From: Leishmania martiniquensis
Lineage: Eukaryota; Euglenozoa; Kinetoplastea; Trypanosomatida; Trypanosomatidae
Direction: 5' to 3'
Assembly (NCBI RefSeq): GCF_017916325.1
Contig: NC_090170.1
Span: 1,304,001 to 1,368,000, forward strand
DNA length: 64,000 bases
The notes under the pieces were generated by a model. It saw only the letters and a list, made by a program, of their open reading frames with translations. It did not search any database and was not told where the DNA came from. The position numbers were made by a program, and so were the translations under genes. How positions within the stretch are numbered: position 1 is the stretch's first letter; each line of letters opens with the position of its first letter. Shown piece by piece: positions 11,357 to 21,151 of this stretch.

Positions 11357-12448
11357 CTACTGAAGCTGAGGACGTCCGACGGCACGACCGGTCATGCTGC
11401 TGCTGCTGCTACCAGTGATGTTGCCACCCGCGGCAGCGTTTTTGACGCTGTTGCTGCTTTTCGAGGCCGTAGCGCCAGCGGAACCCAGAGACGCAGCCAT
11501 GTGATACGTTGTGCGGATCCCCCACAAACACTTTTCGTACAGCACAAACGCCATCATTGTTGACGGTATGACGCGTGCCACATTCACTGGAAGGCCGCGG
11601 TACATGCCGAGAAGTCCCTCACGGCGCCAAAGTGTTTGCAAGCCTGTTAGCATGCTACTGTACTCCTGCTTGCCGTGGTTACGCTGACCCTGCAGGCAGG
11701 TCCGCACGACCTCGAGGGGGTTGAAGAGGGTACAAGCCACCGCCTTGGAGAAGCCGGAGGCCAGGGCCACTTGCAGCGGCGACGGATCTTCGTGCTTGGT
11801 AAAGAGGTTACGCCGGAACCACTCGTAGATGGTCACTTGAATGGTGGTGTTGCCCGTGAGCAGTATCTGGGGCGCCAGTCCGCGAAACAGAGCCCTCCCG
11901 CCCTCTTGCCGCACAATCGTTTGCACCCCGGCAAAACCGGGCGGCAGTCGCTGTGCACGGACGCCGTTGTGAAGGCAGTTGCCATCGTACAGCTGACGCC
12001 GTGTCTTAAGAACGTGAAGCGGAGTAACAACAGTCCCTGTGACTGTGGCCGCCAAGCACGCGCTCAGGAAGTCGGCCGCAGACTGCTCAAGCTTGGAATT
12101 CTCCGGCTTTTGGCTGAAAACCGCCGAGATGCGCTGTTGCGCAGAGCGGAATGTAAGCAGGTACAGACCCCACCCAACGCTGTGCGAGACGACAGAAACG
12201 CCGATGCCCTTGTACATCCCGCGCAGACCCTCATGCCGCATAATCTCGCGAACGGAGCGAAGCGGCAGTGTGCGGCTTCCTAGGTGAAGTGTATGCATGC
12301 GAGTGCGGAGGAAGTCGAGTGGGTAAAATATCGCCATCGCTGCTGACCCACCCATGACGCCGGCAAAGCCATGCATCCACAAGTGTTCACGCTCCGCCAA
12401 CACGCCATGCGAGGAGCCGCTAAGGGAGGGTGAGAAAGATTGCGCCAT
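11357..12448 (-). CDS. mitochondrial carrier (SLC25 family) protein
   Basis: A 363-residue inner-membrane solute carrier with three carrier repeats. The signature motifs are PLDFLRTR (43-50), PLHVLKTR (143-150) and PLEVVRTC (244-251). Each is followed by a short linker and a G-x-x-G-type helix start (EGLRGMYKG, EGGRALFRG, EGLLGMYRG). The ATG at 12448 begins MAQSFSPSL; sequence upstream in frame (to 12685) is 5'UTR. In the second signature the usual acidic residue is His, and in the third the final basic residue is Cys. A non-acidic second repeat also occurs in the folate/FAD and pyrimidine-nucleotide carriers, which suggests but does not prove that subgroup. Residues 325-363 form a Ser/Ala/Gly-rich tail. 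The gene is flanked by near-identical inverted repeats (10,334-10,940 and 16,281-16,887). Substrate unknown. Confidence 0.88.
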   Translation of the reverse strand: MAQSFSPSLSGSSHGVLAEREHLWMHGFAGVMGGSAAMAIFYPLDFLRTRMHTLHLGSRTLPLRSVREIMRHEGLRGMYKGIGVSVVSHSVGWGLYLLTFRSAQQRISAVFSQKPENSKLEQSAADFLSACLAATVTGTVVTPLHVLKTRRQLYDGNCLHNGVRAQRLPPGFAGVQTIVRQEGGRALFRGLAPQILLTGNTTIQVTIYEWFRRNLFTKHEDPSPLQVALASGFSKAVACTLFNPLEVVRTCLQGQRNHGKQEYSSMLTGLQTLWRREGLLGMYRGLPVNVARVIPSTMMAFVLYEKCLWGIRTTYHMAASLGSAGATASKSSNSVKNAAAGGNITGSSSSSMTGRAVGRPQLQ

Positions 12449-15400
12449 CGCGTATAGAGCTTGGTGTGGACCTTCGGAGAAGTCGGTGTCGCAGTTGCAA
12501 CAGAAAAAAAGAGAAGGCAGCGGCGATATCAGAATGCAATCCTGAGCACAGAGTACACGCGCACGCGCGCGCTGGGGTGTATATACGTACGCTTCGGTGC
12601 CGCTTTTGTAATCTTCCCTCCTTGCCTCTCTGCCGTCAACGAAGAGCGCGTCTGCAGTGAATGGGTCCCCCCCTGATGTGCGCACGCGCAGCTGAGTGCG
12701 ACGTCACGTCGTCAATCTACTCGGTTGCCTGTGCGGCACCTCCGCGGAAGTGGTACACCTCGACTAGGAAGCGCACTGCACCAATAGAAATACACTCGGC
12801 CGAATGGTTCGAAAAAGGAGACGCAAGCAACCACCGATGCCCAAAGGAGCGCTCGACGCACGATTCAGACGAGGGATCGATGAGGGGGCCTCGACAAAGA
12901 AGAAAGGACGGAGGGCGGGGCGCCGGAACAGAAAAGGGAAGTATGAAAAAAGGAGCGGAGGGAAAGACAGCGCCAGAAGGACAAAAAAGACAGTGACGAC
13001 TGATGAGATGTTTAGAGCGGTGGCCGCTTCGAGGCTGACACGGTAGTCACAATGTCTAGCTATCCCGATATTCTCGGGGGCAGAGGAGCCTGTGTGTGAG
13101 CGTGTGGTCTTCCGTGCGTGCGCGTGCGTGGGTGCGCACACGTCACCCATCTATCCTCTCCGTAAGACAAGAGTGTAGCGGTAACGCGAGAGGGGCACCG
13201 AAGACGAGAAATCCTGAAATGGGAAAAGAATGGGACACAGAAGTACACACAGAACAAAGACGCGCACTCCTACAACGCCCGACACGGTAGCTATTGTTGC
13301 GCGTCCCTCTCGTCCCCAACGGCAAGTGGAGATAGGAAGAAGAAAAGGGGGAGGGGCTAAGAGAGAAGAAAAGAGAAAGAGCTGATGAAGTACAGGAGGA
13401 GATGATGGGGTGCGGAAAAGGAAGGAGCTGGAATAAAAAAAACGCTCGGCAAAGAAAAGAATGAACCAAAAGACGAAGCGGAGAGTGAAAGGCACGCGAT
13501 AGATAGATAGAGATAGAGAGTGAGGGTGTTGCTCCTGAGAAATAAGACAAAGCGGGCATACACACACACACACACGCAAAAAGGGAAGAAAAAGAAGCGG
13601 AGCAAATGTGAAAAGACGTGAAGCGGTACGTCCTGGTTGGTGATAGAGTATCGCCTTGTGTGTGTGTGTCAGTCTCTGAGCAGGGAGTAGAGCGAATCGA
13701 GTGAGTGGGCGACAGGAGACAAGGAGGGAGGCGAATGAAAGGATAATGATGTCACAATCATCAAACTGGCGGTGAGTCGAATCGCGCGCGACCTCTTTCG
13801 ATGACGGAAGATGACGGCGTGGTTGGCATGAGAAGAGGGCACATATGAAAGCCCATTTTGGTGGTTTGGGTTCCGGATCGCATGTGATCAGGCGCATTAT
13901 GCCGTAAGCAAGCGTGGTGTTTATGGGCGGGTGTGCGGAAGGGGAGGGGAGTGCGCAACAGGCAGAGAGAGAGAGAGCAGAAAGCGAGAGAGAGGGAGAA
14001 GTCGGTTGAATAAGAGGGTAGAGGAGAGAGCAGAGTGGTGGGTGAGACTGACGCACCCGCGGAATACAACAGTGGTTATGTCTACACTCGTCCAAATGCA
14101 TTCGGGAACTCAGTGCTGGGCCAGCCACACCTAGTCTCCTGGGGCCTCCTACAGGATGAGTAGAGGAATAGTGCGCTTGGCCTCAACAGTGTCCCTCCGT
14201 CCCCGAAGGCTCCCTCCTGGTTTAGTCACGCTGGCATAGACATGTTGACTGATCGGAAAAGGAAGAGCATGTGACTCGGAAAGCGGCTAGCAGCTGCACC
14301 TGTACGTGTGGCATCATCCACAATTCCAGACAACTTGCGCATTTAGAATAGCAAACTATCTTGCAGATGCGCCTGAGCTTCTTGCTGGTTGCTGTTTCGA
14401 TGCTTCGAGCCATGTTGAGCCTGGCCTTCCTTTGAGTTTCTGTAGCCGTATCGCTAAGTGCGTGTGTGTGTTACAGTGTGAGCAAAGGGGGTGAAAAAGC
14501 AAAGGAGGAGCAGGTGAGATCGCCTCTCATCTCTCCACCACTTTTCTTTTTTCGCGGTAGTCATTGTCAGTCTTCTGGCCACGCCACCATCGCTGTTGTT
14601 TCTTCCGTTCCTGCCGCCCTCTTCTCATCCGTCGCCTCTTCACATCCCTCCCCCCGCTGCTGACGTCGCACACAAATCGCTTGTCAAAGCTCGACTGGTG
14701 ACCTCAGTAGGCTGTCTGCCCATTACCGCTACTTTCCCTCCACAGGCGCCACGAAAAAAAAAGACTTGCCCTCTATCCGCACCACCACACAGACCCACAC
14801 GCGCACCTGGAGATGCTCATTAGCACCTCATCGCCCTCTGCAACACCGCGTGTGGGTGTGAGCAGACAGGTATGGGAGAGAAGGGAGAGCAGCAAGCCGC
14901 ATATCGAGCCGGTTCGCGCACGCGCAGGAGGAGGAGGAAGGGGAGTGGGGGCGGCACGTGCAGCGGGAGAGGCACCCAGGCAGGAAAAAAAGGGGGAGAG
15001 GGCAGGCGAGGCACGAGAGCGAGAGAGAGGGAGACTGGAAAAAAGGGCAAACGGAAGAAAAACAAAGGCGGAAAGCGAAGGCGTTAACAAACGAGAGAAT
15101 CATAATAAATGAATACAAAAATAAAAGCTCCGCCACGAGAACGGGGGAGGGGAGAGCTGCTTGGTGTTTGGGCCTCAAGATGAGTGAGACGCGCGGGGGG
15201 AGGGGGCGGCAAGAGGCGGTTGAGGTACGGCGCAGGGAGTGCAGACCTCCTTAGGCCCCCACCATGCGGAAGAGAAGCAAACATCAGCGCGACGCCCCCA
15301 TTTATGCTGCCATGCAGCTAACTACCGGGTATGCGACCTACGCGTTAAGGTGTAAACGCACAGCCACCTACGCATGCTCACATCTGCTCGCGCCGCTAAG

Positions 15401-16280
15401 ACGCCCCTCTTCCTCTTCCTCAGACGGGCGCCAAAGGTAGAGAGAGGCCGGAAGAACGGACGGTAGCCGTGATCCTAAGCGTGGCCGTAGTGAGAGCAGT
15501 AGCCGAAGAGAGGACAATAACGAGTAAAGAGGGGTAGAAAAAAAAGGTGGTAGATTGAGAGAAGCGAACAACGGATGGGCGCGCCCTAGGAAAGAAGCGA
15601 GACAGTACACGAGGAGGTCCCTCGTACCGTTCCAGTCTCGCTATGCTTCCCTAACCGCCACCTCTACCTTTTCCATCCATCTGCCCCAGGCAGGCATTCC
15701 TCCCTTTTCTTCCCTCTCCCTCCTGCCTCTCACGCCCACTCGTCGTGTGTTGTGTATGCCCGTCTCGCTCCTATATAACCATAGAAGAAACGAGGCGCAC
15801 CCAAGTGGGCGCGAGGCGGAAAGACAGGGATGAAGGCGATAAGGTTTAGTCGGCCATCTCCTCTACTCCCTTCCATTCGCTGGGACATCACCCCATCGAC
15901 GCAATGCGTCCGTCACTAGCACAACGGAGACCCCCGAAGCAGAGGGTACACCACCCCGTGGCGCCCTCAGACAGCGGCTGCTCATACTCATGCTCGTGGT
16001 CCTCAAGCAGACTTTCTTCCAGTTCCTGCCACCAACGGCGTATCGGCCTGTCTCCTAAGCCACACGAAGCACCCCCGTACCCGACCTCCAAAGAACACGT
16101 CCCTCCCTTCCTCCTCCAAGGCAATGAGAAGGTACGGCGAGTAGGTGCTTCTTCATCTGCTATCGAACAGCAAGCGGATAAATACAGCCCGTGGTACTGG
16201 GCCGAAATCCTCGCAACCTTAAGAGAACGTGCGACGGGAAGCTCCCGAGGTAAATGGCCGGCGGCGTACGATTCTTTTTG
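12449..16280. other. long gene-free region upstream of the carrier gene
   Basis: About 3.8 kb holding the carrier 5'UTR and splice region and the distal 6PGDH 3'UTR. Several purine-rich runs on the plus strand (12,820-12,990; 13,330-13,480; 14,870-15,110) are pyrimidine tracts on the transcribed-product strand. Short CA/TG runs lie at 13,561-13,575 and near 13,660. The 325-residue minus frame at 13,151-14,128 is Ser/Leu/Pro-biased and overlaps other open frames, so I do not call it. I see no RNA gene. Confidence 0.55.
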
Positions 16281-16887
16281 CTTCGGCACATGTCCGCTTA
16301 CTGCCGTAGAGCATGAGCTCAACGCACAGCGCGGCCCCGTCACAGGCTCGTGGGAGTGCTGCGAGGCAGCCGCAGAGACCCATGGCGGCATGGCGCCCGG
16401 CTCAGCCATCTGCGCACAGTCCGTGCCTCGGACCCTGCATACCCCCTCGCCCCGCAAGCCGCATCGCAGCCGCGCCCATCACGCTGGCCGCCACGCGGTG
16501 CGTCCTCCTGAGGTGGCCCACGCCCCCTCCACAGACACACACACGCAGACACACGCAGAGGGGAGGGCCGGGCATGATGCGCCAGAGCGGCATGCACACC
16601 TTGGCCACGACGTGGGCGGCGCAGACGCGTTCACCGCCGCAGGCCGTACCGGCGCCACGCCACGCACACCCTTGCCGCCGGCATCGGGAGCAACACGTCG
16701 CACGGCCCCCACCCCACGCCGCAGACGCCTGGCCCGATACCGCCGCCCGCGGCTGCCCGGCATAGAGAGAGGGGTGGGGGTGCCGCTTGGCCTCACCGCA
16801 CCGAATGGCAGCGCTGGAGCCCCCTGAGATACGGCGCACTGAGCTGCCCCCCTCCCCTTTCCTTCCCTCTTTCTCCGTTGGGAAAGG
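16281..16887 (-). mobile_element. SIDER-like dispersed repeat, copy 2 (607 bp, inverted)
   Basis: The reverse complement of copy 1 (10,334-10,940), same length, one mismatch. It starts 243 nt downstream of the 6PGDH stop codon, inside that 3'UTR. Read in the element's own direction (minus), it ends in CTTCGGCAC reversed and then an A-rich stretch (CAAAAAGAAT). The unique flanking sequences differ on both sides, so the repeat boundaries are sharp. The near-identity implies a recent duplication or ongoing gene conversion between the copies. Confidence 0.7.
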
Positions 16888-17129
16888 GGAAGGGACGTTG
16901 CAAGAGAGTAAGCGGATGGGTTCAATGAGGTCTCTGAAACCGGAATGAAGTTACTTTGTACGACGCAGGGATCTTTGCGTCTTCTCCTTTCGAGTCTTCG
17001 TAACCCCTTTCGGTCAGTTAGGTAGGTGCTGATGATGGTCGAGGCATGTGTCGCGGCAAAGGCGGAGGCACACGCGACTCACAGAGAGGGAGAATAGGCG
17101 GTGCTTGATGGCAAGCGGAGAAGGGTTAT
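16888..17129 (-). other. proximal 3'UTR of the 6PGDH gene
   Basis: 242 nt between the 6PGDH stop and repeat copy 2. No feature recognised. Confidence 0.5.
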
Positions 17130-18569
17130 CTACTGCATCTCCGGCCAGGCAAACGACTCACGGCCCTCCTTATCAAAACGTTCGTAGCCATGGCGGCCGA
17201 AGACATCGCGCTGGAGCGACACAAGCTGTCCATACGGAAGAATTGGGGTATACATGGCGTTGATGTAGGCCAGAGAAGCCGTCATCACCGGCAGAGGCAC
17301 CGCAGTGGTAGCTGTGAGTTTGGCGACGATCTGGCGGTAGTCGTGAAGGCCCTCCTCCATTTCCTTGATGAAGGCGTCCATCAGGTTGGGCAAGTTCGGG
17401 TTCTGCTCGAAGGCCTTCGTCATGGGCATCAGCAGGTAACCCTGCAGAATGCAGCCGGCGCGGAAGGTGGCGATGGTGGCGGGCAGGTTCAGGCCAAAGT
17501 CGTACACCTTGTCCAGCTCACGCAGACACTGGAACATTTGCGCGTAGCTTGAGATGATGGAAAGGCTGACGGCATGGTAGAGCTGCTGTACCTCGGGGGC
17601 GTTGGGGGACTTGTTCTTGGCCTGCTCAACGACGCAGCACGGGAACTTAGAAAAAGCCGCGGCGTTCGCAAGGCGCTCCTCCTTCGCCATGGTCATTTGA
17701 CGCGAGATAACGGCCATGTTGAGCGAGGGCGCCGGCACGCCGACCTCCAGGGCCTCCTGAGCGGACCACAGGCCGGTGCCCTTCGAGCCGATGCGGTCCT
17801 TCACCTTCTCCGAGAGGTAATTGCCCGCCGGCTCCTTCGCACGGCACGCGGCGATGGAGATGTCGAGCATATAGGATTTGAGGAAGCCCTTGGTCTTCCA
17901 TGACTCGAAGACTTCGGCGATCTGATCGTTGTCGAAGCCGAGGGCATGCAGGGCGTTGAACGCCTCACCCCAGATCTGCAGAATAGCGTATTCGCCAGCG
18001 TTGTGATACATCTTCACGCAGGAACCAGCGCCACCCTTGCCGTTGAATGTCACGCACGGTCGGCCGTCCTCAGCCTTAGCGGCGGCCGCCTCAATGATGG
18101 GGCGCACTTCCTCCCACACACTTGGTGTGCCCCCCGGAAAGAAGGCTGGACCCTTGCGCGCGCCTTCCTCACCGCCTGAGATGCCCATCCCCAGGAATCG
18201 GAGGCCCTGGCTCTCGAGATGCGCGGCGCGTTTGTCCTGGTCCTTGAAGTTCGCATTGCCGGTGTCGATGATGATGTCATTGCACTCGAACACATCCTTG
18301 AGCTGCTCGATTGTAGAGTCCGTCGCGGCGCCGGCCTGGACGAGAATGAACGCACGCCGCGGCTTCTTGAGCGACTCGGCAAACTCCTTCATCGTCCCGT
18401 ACCCCTTCAGGTTGGCGGCAAACTTCTCGTGCGCGTGCTCATCGAGGAACGACTTCGTCTTCGCGTATGTGCGGTTGAATACGGCGACGCAGAATCCCTT
18501 CTCGGCGATGTTCAGGGCGAGGTTTGCGCCCATGACGCCTAGCCCGATAATACCAAGGTCATTCGACAT
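17130..18569 (-). CDS. 6PGDH: 6-phosphogluconate dehydrogenase, decarboxylating
   Basis: A 479-residue enzyme of the oxidative pentose phosphate pathway. It converts 6-phosphogluconate plus NADP+ to ribulose 5-phosphate, CO2 and NADPH. The Rossmann motif GIIGLGVMGANLALN lies at residues 6-20. The family signatures GMGISGGEEGARKGP, NGKGGAGSCVKMYHNAGEYA (with the catalytic Lys and substrate-binding Asn in KMYHN) and DRIGSKGTGLWSAQEAL follow in order. The length matches the family (470-490). The ATG at 18569 (MSNDLGIIGLGV) is chosen because the NADP motif must sit near the N-terminus; the frame upstream to 18647 is 5'UTR. There is no PTS1 tripeptide (C-terminus PEMQ), so it is probably cytosolic, although dual localisation of this pathway is reported in trypanosomatids. 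NADPH from it feeds trypanothione-based redox defence. Confidence 0.97.
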   Translation of the reverse strand: MSNDLGIIGLGVMGANLALNIAEKGFCVAVFNRTYAKTKSFLDEHAHEKFAANLKGYGTMKEFAESLKKPRRAFILVQAGAATDSTIEQLKDVFECNDIIIDTGNANFKDQDKRAAHLESQGLRFLGMGISGGEEGARKGPAFFPGGTPSVWEEVRPIIEAAAAKAEDGRPCVTFNGKGGAGSCVKMYHNAGEYAILQIWGEAFNALHALGFDNDQIAEVFESWKTKGFLKSYMLDISIAACRAKEPAGNYLSEKVKDRIGSKGTGLWSAQEALEVGVPAPSLNMAVISRQMTMAKEERLANAAAFSKFPCCVVEQAKNKSPNAPEVQQLYHAVSLSIISSYAQMFQCLRELDKVYDFGLNLPATIATFRAGCILQGYLLMPMTKAFEQNPNLPNLMDAFIKEMEEGLHDYRQIVAKLTATTAVPLPVMTASLAYINAMYTPILPYGQLVSLQRDVFGRHGYERFDKEGRESFAWPEMQ

Positions 18570-19774
18570 GGTGAATAAGGAGTGCGCCCGTGTGCAAGTG
18601 TGTTGTGTGTGTGTATTTATGAGAGAGGGAGGGTATGCGAGCACCACGAGACGGTGAGAACAGTCTCTTTTTCAGCGGTGCTGTACGTGAAGGCGCAGCG
18701 TGTAAGGGAAGACAGGTGTATGGGTGGAGATGGGAAAGAAAAGGGGGGCGCGCCTAATGGAGGAGATATGGCCGGAAAGGCGGGGAGACAAGAACAGCCG
18801 GAAGAAAAAAGGGGGAGAGGGGGGAATGAAGGGAAGACAAACGAAGACTGTGATTATTTCTCGTGTACTTCCCTTTATACGCGTGAAGTTGGAAACGAGG
18901 CTCGGAAATGGATGAGGTGGGAATGAGAGAGCGGGGCGGGGTCTTGTGTCGTAGAAATGCGGAACAGTGCTTCAACTACTGGCGAAATCGCGAGAGACGA
19001 GGGGGAGAGGGCGATGGGAGGAATGGCTATGGGGATCGAAGAGCATGCAAGAGGGATGCGGAGGAGTCGAGAGAGAACAAGGTGATGGAAGCGCGTCGCT
19101 CGGCGGCAAGGAGGGGAAAGGGGCGTGAGCGACAGAAGAAACGAATCGTTCGACAGAGTGCCACCTCATCGTCAAGACAAAGTAAGCGGAGAGGCGACGT
19201 AGAAAAAGGGTCGCGAGGTGAAACGGCACCAGCCGCCGCATCCCTCTCCCTCTCAACGGGCAGTTCTCCTCATGCTTACCATTTGTGTCTCGTATACTTT
19301 GATTCCACGGCGTGCAGGCAGGGCGCGACCACGAGTAATTTAAGGGGATTCTTCATCAGGAGCGCCCTTCTTTTGGTGCGGTGGCGATTCCGCGTTCCTC
19401 CTGCTCCTCGAACGATCCGCGTCGCCGTAGGCTTGACCGTCCTTCATCTTTCCGAAAAGGTACGATGCGGCGGGCAGTGGATGAGGTGTTAAGGTGGGCT
19501 ACGCAGCCAAAGGACAGCACACATCGCTGCGCAGAGCGCAGATGCAAAAACGACGTCGGAAAGCCACGGCCTGTATTCAAGTCCGACTACGGTGGGAAGA
19601 ACGGATGTCTCGGTGAAGCGCCCCCCCTCCCTCACAAATCGCTTCCCGCAACAGAGCCCCAACTGCTCCCCAAAGATTCAACACTCGAGCAGGAAAGGCG
19701 GTGCGGCGTCGAGCTTGACATCTCGAGTCCCCCATCCCATCATCCCACTTTGGTCGCACCTTGCCGTATCTCTC
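18570..19774. other. intergenic region between RsmI-like and 6PGDH genes
   Basis: About 1.2 kb made of the RsmI-like 3'UTR and the 6PGDH 5'UTR. The plus strand is strongly purine-rich at 18,720-19,240. A 194-residue plus-strand frame (18,908-19,492) is Arg/Glu-rich only because of those purine tracts, and I do not call it. Confidence 0.6.
18754..18838 (-). promoter_or_regulatory. candidate trans-splice acceptor for the 6PGDH mRNA
   Basis: The coding strand has a pyrimidine tract (plus-strand purines 18,800-18,837 with one interruption). The first downstream AG is at 18,755-18,754, giving a 5'UTR of about 185 nt. Pattern-based inference. Confidence 0.5.
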
Positions 19775-21151
19775 TCACGTCATCTGGCTAGCGTCGTTTC
19801 GGTTGATGGCAAGGTTGAGCCGTAGTCGCTCCTGCTCCGCTTGGATCTCTCGAATAAGGCGCTCGCGCTTTCTTCGCTGCCGCAAGCGCCGCAGATCAGC
19901 TCGGCACCGCCTTCGCTGCCGCCGCTCCTTCATGCCCCCTGTTGCTCGTGGCTTCCCTGGCACTGGCTGCGCTGCACTTGCCTCGCCGTTGCCCCTTGTG
20001 CTTCCCGGCTCCGATGACAACGCAGGTGGGGTACCTTTCATGAGATCGCCAATGGTTCGGCGCAAGCGCCGCCGCTTCGCCGCCTCCTTCTCCAGCCATG
20101 CCGCCGTCTCTTTAGGCCCAGCACCGGCTATCACCAGCACGAGTTGCCCCTTCTTCACCAGCATCTGTGCCTCTTGGCGTAGGTAGAAGCCAACGAGGCG
20201 CTCCGCTGTGTCCGCGTGCAAGGATTCGTTGAGCTTCGTCAGCTCATGCGCAACGTAGACGCGCCGGTGAGGCATCACCGCCGCAATGTCTTGCAGCACC
20301 ATCAGCAGCCGGCGCGGAACTTCGTAGAAGACGCACGGAAATGTGGCAGAGGCGACGATACTGCGAAGAATGCGGAGTCGCGCCCCGTGCGACTTGGGTA
20401 GGACGTTTCCGAAAAAGAAAGAGCCGTCCTCAAATGTCGCAGGGGAGAGAGCCGCGTCGCTGTCGCCGTCCCGCTTGGAATTCTTAGTGGACTCGTAAGG
20501 AGAGGTCGTCAAGCCAGACACTGCCAACGCGCTCATCAGAGCTGATGCACCAGGCACAGCTGTCACACGAACACCGCTCTGCTGAATCTCTTGGACCAAC
20601 TCCCCACCGACATCACCAATGCACGGGGTTCCGCTCGTAGTCACCAGCGCCATGCTGCGCCCGCCCTTTAGCAACTCCACCAGCTTCTCGCGTGAGGTGG
20701 TTCGATTTCCGCGGCTGTAGTGAATGAGACGGCCTTGGTTAGGAATTTGGACGAGGTCGAGGAGAGTCTTGGTTGCAGGGCGATCAGTTGTGATTATGTA
20801 GTCGACCCCACGCAGCACATCGAGGGCTCGTAGGGAGAAGTCTTTCAAGTTCCCGATCGGTACCGAGACGACGTGCAAAGCGGCCTTGTCAATGTTAGTC
20901 GGCTTCGTGAGGGGGTCGAGCGCGTCCTCGGGCGTGAGGCGCGCTTTTCTGTAGTGAAAGGTGCCGCTGAATCGACGAGAGGTGCCACTGAGCCTTCGAA
21001 CAGGAGTGAAAAAGGCCGTGACTGAAGAGTTGACGGATGAGGCGTAAGGCGCGCCGGCGTGAGAATGTCGCGTTGCAGCGGAGCACCGTGCCGCAAAACA
21101 CCGACGTAGGTTCGAAGGGGTCGAAGAGCGCAACCCAGACCAGCACAGCAT
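19775..21151 (-). CDS. RsmI-type rRNA 2'-O-methyltransferase, probably mitochondrial
   Basis: A 458-residue tetrapyrrole-methylase-fold protein. RsmI uses SAM to 2'-O-methylate a cytidine in the decoding centre of small-subunit rRNA (C1402 in E. coli), so the likely target here is mitochondrial SSU rRNA. Family blocks in order are ALHVVSVPIGNLKDFSLRAL (from about residue 92), TTSGTPCIGDVGGELV, AVPGASALMSALAVSGL, FYEVPRRLLMVLQDI and VAHELTKLNESLHADT. The first ~75 residues are rich in Arg, Ser and Ala without acidic residues, consistent with a mitochondrial presequence. The last ~50 residues form a highly basic tail (KERRQRRRCRADLRRLRQ), absent from bacterial RsmI (about 285 residues) and possibly rRNA-binding. 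The usual ED-T-R motif after the first block is changed to TTDRPAT. The ATG at 21151 is the first in frame. Confidence 0.85.
   Translation of the reverse strand: MLCWSGLRSSTPSNLRRCFAARCSAATRHSHAGAPYASSVNSSVTAFFTPVRRLSGTSRRFSGTFHYRKARLTPEDALDPLTKPTNIDKAALHVVSVPIGNLKDFSLRALDVLRGVDYIITTDRPATKTLLDLVQIPNQGRLIHYSRGNRTTSREKLVELLKGGRSMALVTTSGTPCIGDVGGELVQEIQQSGVRVTAVPGASALMSALAVSGLTTSPYESTKNSKRDGDSDAALSPATFEDGSFFFGNVLPKSHGARLRILRSIVASATFPCVFYEVPRRLLMVLQDIAAVMPHRRVYVAHELTKLNESLHADTAERLVGFYLRQEAQMLVKKGQLVLVIAGAGPKETAAWLEKEAAKRRRLRRTIGDLMKGTPPALSSEPGSTRGNGEASAAQPVPGKPRATGGMKERRQRRRCRADLRRLRQRRKRERLIREIQAEQERLRLNLAINRNDASQMT

Noticed and set aside
13151..14128. 325-residue minus-strand open frame
   Set aside because: It is rich in Ser, Leu, Pro and His from CA and pyrimidine tracts, overlaps several other open frames, has no recognisable domain, and lies in a splice-signal-rich UTR.
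15888..16457. 189-residue minus frame running into repeat copy 2
   Set aside because: Half of it is repeat sequence that is also open in copies elsewhere. The rest has no recognisable family and sits in the 6PGDH 3'UTR.
20699..20710. GGTTCGATTTCC resembling a tRNA B box
   Set aside because: It lies inside the RsmI-like coding sequence and there is no A box or cloverleaf around it.
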